Below, one piece after another: positions 46,080 through 56,800 of a stretch of 64,000 nt of DNA. The position numbers and the translations under genes were made by a program. The stretch spans positions 1,755,318 to 1,819,317 of the forward strand of contig MNCI01004661.1 in the NCBI GenBank assembly GCA_015680685.1, in the 5' to 3' direction. The first letter of the stretch is position 1. Every line of letters starts with the position of its first letter. This DNA is from Gnetum montanum (lineage: Eukaryota; Streptophyta; Gnetopsida; Gnetales; Gnetaceae). Under the pieces are notes generated by a model. The model was not told the DNA's origin. It ran no database searches and was given only the letters and a program-made list of their open reading frames with translations.

Positions 46080-47858
46080 AATCAATCATGGGGGAGATGG
46101 CCCTATATGCTAACCATCCATATGGCTCCTCAAATTTTCTATTTTTTTTCTCACATTTTTTATTTTACAAATTATTTATTTTACAACTTTTTAATTTCGT
46201 AAAATTTTCCTAGTTTTACATCATTTTTTGTTTTACACCATCATTAGTACATTTGAATATTTTTTGAATATTTTACAATATCTTATATATATTTTACCTT
46301 ATTTGGTTTGAGTGTGATTTTCAAATTTTTGCTAATAAAGGTGCTTTATTGCCATAGGACATAGTGTTGTTGTGGTTGCTACTAATGGTGGTCTGTGCTT
46401 CATGTTTTTGGTTTGCTAATGTCTAGTTTCTATTTTTGAATTTTTGTACCGATGACTCAATCATGGTTTCTTTTTCATGGAACATGTAGTGAGTCCATAA
46501 CATCTGCCCATTTGCAAGCTCTATGGTTTTCCTTTTTTTTGAATTTTGAGGTCCCTTTTCATTAAATCAACTTTTAATAAATTTGTGACCTTGGTAGTTT
46601 TTGGAATTGGGAAGGATTCCAAAGTTTGTACAAGGTGTGACTTCAAGGGGACTCAATACTCTTTGTACTCTTCTACTTGCTTGAGTGTTTTCATAGGCTT
46701 ATTACCATTCCATGTTAACCACTATAGGAAGTTCAATAAAGTCTTGCATAGTGTGGTTCCTATCTAAAAAAAAAGAAAAAAAATAAAACAAAATAAAACA
46801 AGAAAAAACATTATGGGAATTCAAAGTATACCCCTTAGACAAATAAATGGGCTATAAGCACTGGTTATGAGACTAGAAAGACATGTTACCCATGCCTGAA
46901 GATCCCCTTTAACTAAGATCCCCTCTCACTTTCTACTTCTCTTTTCTTCTCTTCATGGAATAGTGGTTGTTTTGTGGGAGCACTCTTGTGTCTTGAGAAG
47001 GTGGATTAGTCTTGGAGTGACAATGCAAAGTCACTGAAAGAGGTTGGTTTTGGTTTGGACTGAGGATGGATCTTCTTAGGTCATTTTAAATATAAACTCC
47101 ACAAGGGATTTCTTATGACTTCAATTGGAAATTCCATTCCACCTTCTCTATCATCTGTCTCTGCTAACTGTAACTCACCTCATTGCCAAATTCCATGTTC
47201 TTAATTTCATGTCTTAGTCCAATGTATTTGAATTCTTAGGTAGAATCTTTCGGGTTTTGGTTCTTAACTTCCATTGACCATTAGTCACCTTTGGGATCCA
47301 CAGACTCCTTAGGTTGAGGTTATGCAAGGGCAAATAAGGCATGTGACTACTATGGGAAGGATCCACTTGTATATCTCTTGGTTAGGTTCATTAAGTACCT
47401 TATCCATAGGTATTCTTGTAGTCTAAATCTTTCATACATCCATCTTATACACCAAACCATGTGTTCCTTTACAAATTTTATTCATTAAATATGTTCTCTA
47501 TCAAAATTATCATTTTTTGAGCTTTCAAAGATCCTCTTAAATGCTTTTATCATATTCTTGGCTTTTCTAGGATTTTATGGACCCCAATTTCATTGAAAAA
47601 TTCCTTATATTTTTTGAGATATTGACATTTGAAAATTTTTGCCAATGGGCCCCATTGACAAAGTAGACCCATATATGGGCTCATTAATGTAAAGGAAAAA
47701 TACTATATATATGCACAACCCCACGTTGAAAATTTTACATTTTCTCACAAACACCAAGGAAGTTTTTCAATTTTTCAAAGCCTAGAACCTTCTAGAACCC
47801 ATAAATTATAAATCGTTTATCCAAATTACTCCATTCTTTGACCCTACAGCTATTGGAG
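46080..47858 (+). other. Element D spacer module (putative internal promoter region)
   Basis: Begins at 'aatcatgggggagat', an internal purine-rich tract. Next are a T/A-rich run, 'ccaaagtttgtacaaggtgt' (46620), 'gactagaaagacatgttacc' (~46870), 'ggatccacttgtatatctc' (~47360), a TATA box at 47704 and a leader ending at a GGAGGTAAGC donor. The same landmarks in the same order occur in G, and most of them in A and C. No long open frame. Confidence 0.65.
47704..47712 (+). promoter_or_regulatory. Internal TATA box in the spacer of element D
   Basis: TATATATAT followed by 'gcacaa', identical over 15 bases with 28185-28199 in G. It lies ~155 nt before the splice donor and ~450 nt before the accessory ATG. 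Confidence 0.5.
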
Positions 47859-48150
47859 GTAAGCTCTACGTTGTGGGGGCCACCAATGTAACATTTTTGA
47901 TAGAAGATTTTTTACATTTTTTCTAACTCCCACAGAGTTTTAATTGAAAAATCAACTATTAAACATTAAATTATAAGAGTTAAACCCTTCCAACAAGCTC
48001 CAATGATTATAATAAATAATTAATAAAATAATCAATCTACCATGGTCCAACCTTATGTAAAGTATAACTAACTAACTAATGAGAAAAGGTATTCAAAATT
48101 TTTAAGTTGCACATTACATCTACTAATTCATGGATGTGTTGTGATCACAA
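47859..48150 (+). other. Intron-like leader of element D accessory ORF
   Basis: GTAAGC donor at 47859; 'gtgatcacaa' directly before the ATG aligns to 'gtgattacag' in C. The acceptor G has become A, so this copy would not splice. Confidence 0.5.
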
Positions 48151-51017
48151 ATGGCACCAAAGGGAAAGCACATGTAGGAGGTAGGATCATTACAATGAAG
48201 GGAGAAATAACCTACAATGGAGAGAGGCCAAGAATGACCCCAAGAAGAACCACTTGCAACCCATGCCATAGGTCCTCATAGGGAAGAGGCAGAGGTGGAA
48301 TCTATTAGACGAATTCCAGAAACACAAATAACAACAATAGAACACTCTCATTGAGATAATGCATGAGCACAACCAATAAATATTGACATGACCTTAATAA
48401 AAGATTGCCTAAATCAAATTAAATTAAGGGAGGTGCAAAATTTAGTGCTCTAAGAGTTAAACTTTGGCCCTTTCCTAGAAACTACACTAAGAGAAGTGCA
48501 AGACCAGCTAAAGGCCTTTCCCATATGGCCAATCATCACTTCCACTATGGAGTGGTAGATGGGAGAGACATTCCTATTTTGGAATAATAGGTAGCCTAGA
48601 TCAACAGTGAAAATCAAGGACATCTCAGTGTCCTACTTAGCATAGGCCATTCTTGTAGTGCTTGGGTTGCCTAAAATAGAGACAAACCTTACTAAGATCC
48701 TAATGTACGTGGATCCTAGTATCAAGAAATAATTGATGCAATAGTGCTATGGTGTTGCCTGCAAGGAGTTTGACATGCTAACACTAGTAGAGAGGATTCA
48801 TTATAAGATTGTAGCCTTCCACCTCAATCCCATGTTGAGGCCGAGCAAAATCATCACTTTCTTTGTCTGAGCATGCATCACTTTGAGTGGGAGATTCTTG
48901 CTCAACCTTCTGTACCTGATCTATCTAGAGATGGAGAAGTGATTTAAAGAAAATGAATGTAAAAGGAAGGCACTCCCCTTCTTGTGCCTCATCAAGAAAC
49001 TTTGTTGAAGGGGAGGAATAGTCCATTATATCAACAATACTGTCAAAACTATTCTGATTGCCAACTAGGTAGAAATGATGAAGGATAACATGCCTACAAC
49101 CACAATTCAAGAAGAGGAGTAGCAACCACCACCTCCACCTACCACTCAAGTGAGGGTGTTAGACATTACTGCAACTACCCAATAGTTGCAAGAATATAGA
49201 GAATGGCTCTTGAGTGAAAAAAATCAAAAACTAGGCATGAGTGGTAGGGATCCATCCATCTACAAACCAACTATGAGTCACCTTAATAAGGTGGCCAAAA
49301 CAATTAGTTTAATGGGTGAGGGTGGATCCATTTTCTTAGCCCAAAGAATGTAGCTACCTGCAAGGTCAAATATGAGCATCACAAAGATAACAGTTTCTCT
49401 TGTAGAACAACAATCACTCCTAGAGATCTTTGGAAATGCTCTGACTTTCTTGGTGTTCTTAGAGGAGGATGAGGAGGCAACTGTACGAGTGATGCAAAAC
49501 TAAGGACAAGAGACAACAATGGAAGTGGTCACTAACCATATTTGCAAAACACTCAATGCACTTGTAGTGTCTATACCAAATGTCATTACACTCAAGGATG
49601 TGTAGATGTTTGCAAGAATTACAACTGGAAAAATAAGTGTAGCATAGCATGAAAAACTGCTAGATCAATTGGTGGAAACCAAGCAACCACTTCCAGATAT
49701 CTTTGACCTTCTAGATAACATTACTAAAACCTAGTTGGAGAAACTAGAGGCAAGAGGAAAAAACATCATTTTGAAGGGACAACTCAAAATAGCTAAGAAG
49801 TAGAATGAATTCTTAGTTTTAGAGGTTTCCAAACTAAGGGCCTAGATTTCCAATTCGACATTTCTCAACTTGGCACTAATAAGAGATGAAGCTATGGAAC
49901 AACTTCATACCAAACTCGAAGGGGTTAAGGGTGCAATGGAGATGAAAATGTTCTATCAATCCTTGGTAGAGGCCACACAGCCTAAGATTCAAAAGGCCTT
50001 GGATTAGACCCACTAGGAGAATGTCTAGTTAACAGTAGAAAAGCATCACTTGCGGAATGTTGATGCGCACAAGTAATAATTAACTAATTTCATCCATCAA
50101 TAGTAGGAGTAACTGGCCAAAGAAAATACAAAAGTGAGGAGATTGGTAGTGGAAATAGAAATCTCTTTATGGAGGAATTTTGCATCCATTACTAGAAAAC
50201 TATGATTGTGGTAGCGACTTGGAAATCAAAGGCTCTCAAATTTGAGAGAGTCAAAGACCATTATAGAGAAAAAGTAGGTCTACAAAAAGAAGTAAATGAG
50301 AAGCACATCTAGTTCATAAAGGCAAAGGTGCATGAGATCCTCTAGCAACTCCAACAAGAAAAAGAGTTATGGCAACCCATCATTGATGGGATAAACACCT
50401 ACAATAAAGAAAAAATTTGCATGAAGGAGTTGTAGATCAAGGAGATGATAGAGTACATGGAGCTTGCCAATCTTTGTTATGAAAATTTGGCCATGTTGAC
50501 TATTGGATGGCCATTATTAGAGTTAGAGAATTATGTGGCCATCTTGTACTTGTTGTACGAGGCTAAGTTCAAGCATCACAAGGAGACCAAGAAAAAGCTT
50601 GTGGTGGCAAACACTAAACTCAAAGTTCTTAAGGCATGATTCACTTATCAACAATCAACTACTAGGAACTTGGCCAAGAGGATGAATGACTACTAGGAGC
50701 TGCAAGATGCAATTAGAACATTTGATATTGAACATAAACAATTTGTTGCCTAGTTTTTCAACATGAAGGAGATGTTCCCAATAATGCCCTATCCGTGGAA
50801 TGTCCCCATTCTAGTCCACATTGGTAATGTTGCATGGACTATGATTGATCCCTAGAGTAAGGAGGAGAAGATGAAGGCATTAATATATGCCTTTTACCTT
50901 CCACTAGAGGTTGTAGCCGTAGTAGGAAAATCATAGTTGCCTCAGATACAACACACATCTAAAGCTAGTGAAGGTCTATTAGAACCTTAGGAGCCACCAT
51001 TGCTTGGGACTATTTGA
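48151..51017 (+). pseudogene. Element D accessory ORF (coiled-coil protein of unknown function)
   Basis: Starts MAPKGK at 48151, matching MAPKRE in C, and ends at a TGA at 51015. N-terminal domain: LNFGPFLETTLREVQ, FPIWPI, a Trp then MGETFLFW, and ISVSYLA...VLGLP. A Pro-rich stretch (~49130) and a middle domain follow; LEEDEEATVRVMQ with VVTNHICKTLNA matches SEDATVVIMQ with IVTDHIKELFN in C. The last ~1.2 kb is Lys/Glu/Leu-rich and looks like coiled coil. I counted about 22 stops up to ~50080 in the main frame, 16 of them TAG. No transmembrane segment was apparent. Not identified beyond relatives in C and G. Confidence 0.75.
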
Positions 51018-51252
51018 TCTTTTTCATCATCTTCACACCATCAAAGGATGTTCTATCAATTTTTATGTGGTTAATTCATGGTGTTCAATTTTATGTCATG
51101 AACACCATAATGTTTTATAATTTTTTGATCTATATACTTGGGCACTCAATTTTGTCAAGTTACATGTTTTGTTAAGAGTCAGTCAATAATTCCATACCTT
51201 CCTAATTTTATAAAGGAACTCAAGGATGAGTTTTCATTTAGTTGTGGAGATA
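51018..51252 (+). other. Element D 3' untranslated region and polypurine tract
   Basis: Contains 'aattccataccttcctaatt' and 'gatgagttttcatttagt', then 'tgtggagata' just before the LTR. Confidence 0.6.
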
Positions 51253-51821
51253 TGATGAGTGTCAATGTGTTATGTTTATGGGCCCTCGTTGATGTGGCCT
51301 CGTCGACAAGGCCCCATTTACATGATGTTGCCTCATCAATGGGGCCACATCGATGTAGTGCTTGCTATATTAACAAGGCCTCATTGATAGAGTACTATAG
51401 TAAAAACTATAAATATGAGCTTCCAACCATGTTTATGGAGATGATAAGTGATAGTAGTAACTAAACTCTTGCAATTTTTACATTTGAAAGTTAGAATATT
51501 TCTCCCAAGTGCCTACAGCAAAAGTCATTGAGTGTACAGATCTTTATTCAAGCACTATTGTACCTAAGCACAATAGTGTGTATGGTAATACAAATGAGCT
51601 TTTTAATAAACCTTGCAACATTCTAGATAGTGTAGATATTTTATTCATGCATTTAATGCTTTAATTATTTATTCAATAATTTTCAGTAATTAAGCTAATT
51701 AAGTAATTAAGTGAGATAAGATAGATAGATTAAATATATAAGTACAACTGCTTCAAGCATAACACGTATTCACTTGGTAATCCTAGCAGCATTATTGCTT
51801 GCTACACCTAGTAGCATAGTG
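51253..51821 (+). repeat. Element D 3' LTR (truncated by element H)
   Basis: Aligns with the 5' LTR from TGATGAG to 'ctagtagcatagtg' and stops there, ~300 bp short. TATA box at 51408-51415. U3 is ~75 bp longer than in the 5' LTR because of extra GC-richer units built on 'ggccccat' and 'cctcatcaatg'. Confidence 0.85.
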
Positions 51822-51824
51822 TAC

Positions 51825-53471
51825 TGACTAAAATCATCGGTGTGAGGCTGGAAGGGAAAACAAACACCAAAAGATTGTTGGAGAGATACAGCCGACCCTT
51901 CCTTCACGTGAGGGCAAGTTGGAAAAGGAAACGAAGGTAGAGTGCCTTGGATGGTTTGCACACAAATCAACCAAGGACTTCCCTGAGCATAAGCTATGGC
52001 TAGCACTGGGGTTATCGTAACTAATGATGTATGAAATGTAAATAGTGACACATGAAATGCAAAATAGAGCGTATGCACAACTGTATTGTAAACAAAGCAT
52101 AAACAAAGTGAACAATGCAAATGGAAGGCAATAATGAACTGTACTCTATTGCTTAACAAAGATGTGCACTAGTCAAAGCATAGTTGCATGTGTGGATGGC
52201 AAGTCAAGCGCTAAGCCCCAAGTGTGATGTGTTTACAGGTTCTTGTATGCTAGGAGCCACGTGTGCCTAAGTGTCCAAAGTTTCCATTCAATGCTCCCAA
52301 AGCCTTCAACCTTCAAAATTTTTAATCCTATTTGTGTGAATGGACAGGGTATTTATAAGGTTTGGCTAGGCTTGGGCATGGAATTCATGGATGGAATCAA
52401 TGGCTGAGAGATGAGAGGAAAATGAATCATGTGACAAGTGTCTAATGGACAATTGCATATGAGTTGGACACACATAGGTAGCCTATGTTTTTGACCAGAT
52501 GCACTGTATCTTACAGTGTGCATTTTAGCTTACGCAAGCTAGCTTATGTCCATAGAAGCACATATAATTTGGAGCGTAAGAGCTTGACAAGCTCACAAAT
52601 GGTGAAAATTTACAATGAAAATGATAGTGTACAACAAGAGAAATTGACTCCAACTCACTTGATCCATGGATTAACTATTGTAGGATGTTGATTCCAATGG
52701 TTTTATGGCTATTTGAGGCATTTCTGTTCCACAAAAGCTTCCAACATGTATTTGGCATGTACTCAGGCTGTACTCATGCTGCCAACGTGACCTCCATGTG
52801 ACTTGATGTAAATGACATATTTTGCACCAATTTTTTATTTTTTTAAGCCTATTCTTTGAATGCAATAATTTCCTGACTGTGGTTGACCCTGAGAGTGATT
52901 TGCAAGTCAAAAATTGAGCTTGGATGTGCCTGTTTTTAAACCACTTTTGGTAGCTCACGCTGGACTCACACTATCAGCATGAGCTTAGCGTGACCACAGC
53001 GTGAGCTACATAAACTTTGCAATTTTAGATCTAAAATCTAGAATTATAGAGGTTGGGACTTGGAGTTGTCAATAATGAACCCTAAGGATGACTTGCACCT
53101 TTGAAATCAAACTATTTCGACTCAGTTTTGAGGCTCTCAGAGTTCGTCACGTTGTACTCATGCTGCCAGCATGACCTCAACGTGACCACAACATGAGTGA
53201 GAAACTTTGTACAATTAGACCCAAAATTTGAACTCCCAAATGCTGATACCTGAAGTGGAAAATAGTGACCCTTGAGGATGGCTTGCACCCTCATACTGGA
53301 CCATCTTTGACTTGATTTTGGAGTCATTGGAGTTGCTCATGCTGAGGGAAAGTTGGCTTGATAAGCCAAGTGTGAGTTACATGCTTTAGTTAAATTTTTG
53401 CCTCCCAAAAGCTTAAGAGGCTCTGAGTGGTTATTGTTTCCAAGTGTTAGGCCAAAATTAGTGGTGTTTCA
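51825..53471 (-). repeat. Element H 3' LTR
   Basis: 1647 bp, starting TGAAACACCA (minus, at 53471) like the E LTRs and ending ...TTTTAGTCA at 51825. Minus-strand TATA box 'ccttataaatacc' at 52350-52357. The upstream half contains three ~200-bp units (from about 52750, 52950 and 53145). The end boundary at 51825 is inferred from the join to D. Confidence 0.65.
52750..53345 (-). repeat. Three ~200-bp tandem units in the H LTR
   Basis: Each unit carries a block of 'actcatgctgccaacgtgac' type followed by 'cttgca...' and 'gacttg' phrases. Units begin near 52750, 52950 and 53145 with partial decay between them. They contain more CpG than the flanks (for example 'agcgtgagct'). Confidence 0.6.
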
Positions 53472-54614
53472 TTGGTACCTCTTTGTTGATGTTTGAAGGA
53501 ATCCACCCGAGAGGTGTTGACAAAGAAGTACAAAACACCATGATCAACCAAGTACCAAGCATTATTCGTCGGCCTCTAGCTAGATGTCATCGCACCATGT
53601 TCAAAAGTACATGGGATTGGGGAAATGCGGTTCAAGATGCAAGGGGATTGGTTGTAACCAGGAGGAAATCAAGAGTTAATTAAGGATTATAATTGTTGTT
53701 GGAATTGTGGGAGAGGAATGCTCTCATGTGAATGGGCCATGTTTTTTTTCCTTGTCAGTAGCTAGTGTTTAGCAGACTCAGAACCAAAATATAGAAGGTG
53801 CATTCTTTGGATAAATAGGACTCTTATAGAGTGTTTATGGGAACCCGTTGTAAATAGCCAAAGCCATGAAATGATGTGCAACACGATCTTTTGAGACATG
53901 AGTATAACTATCTTTCTAAGACAATTTCCTTCTTGCTTGGAGCTTGTATGAGAAGAGGCAATGGTCTGTGGTCTATGATGTCCATAGGGTCATGAAGACT
54001 TTTTTCATGCATTTTTCTCTTTGATATTTTTATTCTTGCTATTTTTGTTATTTTTCTTTTGTTTTCTTTTTGTTCTTTCTTGGAAGAGCTTGCTTTGAGT
54101 GCTATACTTGTGCTCATGCGTTTGCATTTGTATTATGTACTGTGTACTATGTTTTGTGTTGCAACTGCTTAAAGAATCATAGTGTGCAATAGTGTATTAA
54201 GAGCTTTGGGATGAGTAGAATGTATCAAGGGGGTGTAATTGAATGGGATAAGGGGAACATGATGGGGAATAGGGAATGTATTAGGAGTCAAGAATGTACT
54301 TATAAATGGATTGACTAACCCAGTTGCATGCGTCAGAAGGAATGTGATACCTTGTCGTCATGATGAAATGCATCTATGCATGAATGCCTTAGGCATGTCA
54401 TCTTGCAAACTCAACTCTAAAAAGACAAGAAAACTGCAAATGTTTCTATTAGCTAAGCACTTTAGACTAGAGCACAACCAAGGAGATGGAGCTACCATGT
54501 GCAATTTCAAAGCAGACAGAATCATGAACTGCATCAGCTTCATTAGGGTCCATGAGACAAATTATGCAGCAAGTCTTTGTGGAACACATACAACCAATTG
54601 CAGCAACATATCTT
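53472..54614 (-). other. Element H 3' non-coding region
   Basis: The first ~80 bp match the E sequence before its 3' LTR, including 'catcaacaaagaggtaccaa' beside the LTR, the likely polypurine tract. The rest shows no coding signal I trust; short open stretches at 53483-53683 and 54311-54640 have no recognisable motif. Confidence 0.45.
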
Positions 54615-55010
54615 TTCAAGTATTGCCTGGTCATCGATGATGTCTCTAGTTTATAGTCTTAGTGGATTATTGCGAGTTAGTTTCACATCAAAACCATTTG
54701 AACGGTGCCAGTTTAGCATCGTAGCATATGGTGCAGTGCTAGTTTATAGTTGTAGTGAACTGTGAAGAGGAAAACCAGTTTATAGTCTTAGTGGACTCTG
54801 CATGCTAGTTTTACATCATGGCAGATAAATGTGGTAGTTTAGTGTCATGCCAAACAGAGCTCTATGGTGTCAATTTATTGTCATGACTCCAAGATATTCT
54901 GTGGTGCCAGTTTTAAGTCATAGCCCCAGGACCGTTCTATGGTATCAGTTTTAGGTCGTGATGCCAGGACCATTACGTACCTTAGGTTGATTAGACATAG
55001 TACCATTTCA
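54615..55010 (-). repeat. Element H minisatellite
   Basis: About eight degenerate units such as 'ggtgccagttttaagtcat' and 'ggtatcagttttaggtcgtg'. In reverse complement they resemble the 'taaactagca' units of E. Confidence 0.65.
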
Positions 55011-55199
55011 GGTATAGTTGATTTGTAGGATTGGCAAACTCATTTTTGTCCATGTCAGCAAGTTTGAATGCTCCGTTATTGTATGCCTTGGTGACTAAGT
55101 AAGGCACTTCCTAGTTAGCTAAGAATTTATCTAGATGTTCACGAGTGGCCTTAAGGACTAGGTCTCCTTCCTGGATTGGGCATTTATGCAGATCGTGTT

Positions 55200-55960
55200 T
55201 ATGTTGTTGTCGTTGTTATTTTTGGTACCACTCAATCTGATCAAGCATTCGTACATGTTCCTCTTCCACCGAGTCAAGGTCATCAATGCATAGTTTATCA
55301 CTTTGGATTTCATTGAGGAGGCTTGAGAGAACTATCCGCAATGAGGGAACCTATAACTCCAAAGGTAAAACAACTTCAAATTCGTATACAAGACTATATG
55401 GAGTTTTACCTGTAGATGTTTGATGTGTCGGTCTGTATGCCCACAATGTGTAGACTAGTTGTTCATTCCATTGGCTCTTGCTCCTATTTAACATCTTTTT
55501 GAGCACCATGATGATAGTTTTGATTTCAGCCTCTGCTTGACCATTGCTCTATGGGTAGTAAGGTGACGAGAATGCATGTTTAATACCCAGGCTTTCACAG
55601 AAGCTTTTAGTATCTGCACTACTAGATTGTGGTCCATTGTCAGTACCGATGGTCATTGAAATACCAAAATGGGTCATGATGTTTCCTATTATGAAATTGC
55701 AAACATGCTTAGAGGTGGTATTCCTAAGGGGAATAGCTTCTACCCATTTTCTGAAGTATTTAGTTGCGATGATAATGAAGCTATGCCCTACAGAAGATGA
55801 TGGTGTTATCGGTCCAATTAACTCTAATTCCCATCTTTGGAATGGTCATGTGATTTGTGTTGTGTGCAATTCATTAGGCAGCACATGTATTAGGTTACTA
55901 TGCCTTTGACAAATTTCACATGTCTTGACCTTGGAGAACCAATCATACTCCATGTGTAGC
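55200..55960 (-). pseudogene. Element H integrase (nearly intact)
   Basis: Reading leftward: the CEICQ of the zinc-binding region (~55915), core with RWELELIGPI (the first catalytic Asp is Glu by alignment to the usual Asp-x-x-Gly-Pro block), KWVEAIPLRNTTSKHVCNFI, GTDNGPQ with the second Asp intact (~55650), PYYP then a TAG then SNGQAEAEIKTI with the third acid, and WAYRPTHQTSTGKTPYSLVY. Only three stops were seen, at a Trp and two Gln positions, all explicable by single C-to-T or G-to-A changes. The downstream tail reaches ~55200. Confidence 0.85.
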
Positions 55961-56800
55961 TAGTAGTAGCCCAAGCACCTAATCTTTGTTGCCATTGCTT
56001 TGGGTGCTATGTGCCCTTCACAAAGTCCTTTGTGGACTTGTTCTACAATCATTTGACCATTGATGCTACTAACACATATCAACAAAATGCCTTCATAGGA
56101 TTTGTGACATAATGTATCTCCTATTAATGCATATTCCCAAGAGCATTTTCGCACTACATACTTTTGAGCATTTGTCAAATGTTGCGGAGGTTCGCCTCGT
56201 AGAAGGTAATCTTTTATGTCATCGTACCATTCTATTGTGTGTGTTGTGCTAATGGATGCTATGGGAATTTCATCGAGAGCATTGGTTATAGGTTTGACAT
56301 AATTTGTTATAGAGCTAGGCAACACATGGAACATTTCAGGTGTCATGTTTAGGGCTAATGTAGCAAGTGCATCAGAAATGGTGTTCTTTCTTCTAGGGAC
56401 ATGTTGTATATCCACATCTACTAATTGTTTCAGCAGATGTTTGGTCAAATCACAATATGGTTGCAAATGGAGAGCCTTTCATGCATAAACTTCTATGAAT
56501 TGATTAATGATTAACTGTGAATCACCTCAAACTACAAGACATGCGATTCCCGAAGTCAATGCTACCTGAAGACCTCTAATAAGACCTTCTTACTCCGCCA
56601 CGTTATTGGTACAAGGGAAGGTCAATCGATAGGTGAAGAGTCAAATTTCTCCTAAGGGGTATGTTAAAATGGCCACAACACTTCCTCCCTGGGAAGTTGA
56701 AGCTCCATCAAAATAAAGGATCACCTCGTAATTATCAGGTATGGTGTCTATACTATTAACATTCTTGTCGGGGAATTTAGGGTTAATCGTTGCTTGATCA
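55960..56800 (-). pseudogene. Element H second (archaeal-type) RNase H and integrase zinc-binding start
   Basis: 56760 leftward reads FDGASTSQGGSVVAILTYP, CTNNVAE, GLIRGLQVALTSGI and GDSQLIINQF, the pattern of the additional RNase H of Tat-lineage elements. It ends with IQHVPRRKNTISDALATLAL. The open segment 56466-55960 continues through a linker into VHKGLCEGHIAPKAMATKIR of the integrase zinc-binding domain. A few TAG or TGA stops occur before 56466. Confidence 0.8.

Larger units (their letters stand above)
30402..51821 (+). mobile_element. Element D: near full-length Athila-like LTR retrotransposon, carrying element E and truncated by element H
   Basis: D runs from its 5' LTR (30402-31269) through primer site, gag, protease, RT, RNase H, integrase, spacer module with internal TATA box, and accessory ORF to a 3' LTR (51253-51821) cut off by element H. 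Without E (8.5 kb) it spans about 12.9 kb. Protein signatures, the order of domains and the tRNA-Asp-like primer site indicate the Athila lineage. It is the only copy of this family here that retains pol, though broken by ~26 stops in RT-integrase. The A, B, C and G copies would have needed an element like it. Confidence 0.85.

Noticed and set aside
43150-51017. TAG read as a sense codon or by programmed readthrough
   Set aside because: TAA and TGA stops and frameshifts also occur in the same frames, and TAGs sit where single C-to-T changes from CAG or TGG are expected. Decay explains them more simply.
48151-51017. Classical env gene of a plant retrovirus-like element
   Set aside because: Position fits, but no signal peptide, transmembrane helix or cleavage site was seen; the C-terminus looks like a soluble coiled coil.
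55637-55909. Plus-strand 90-codon ORF
   Set aside because: Antisense shadow of the H integrase, which is clear on the minus strand.
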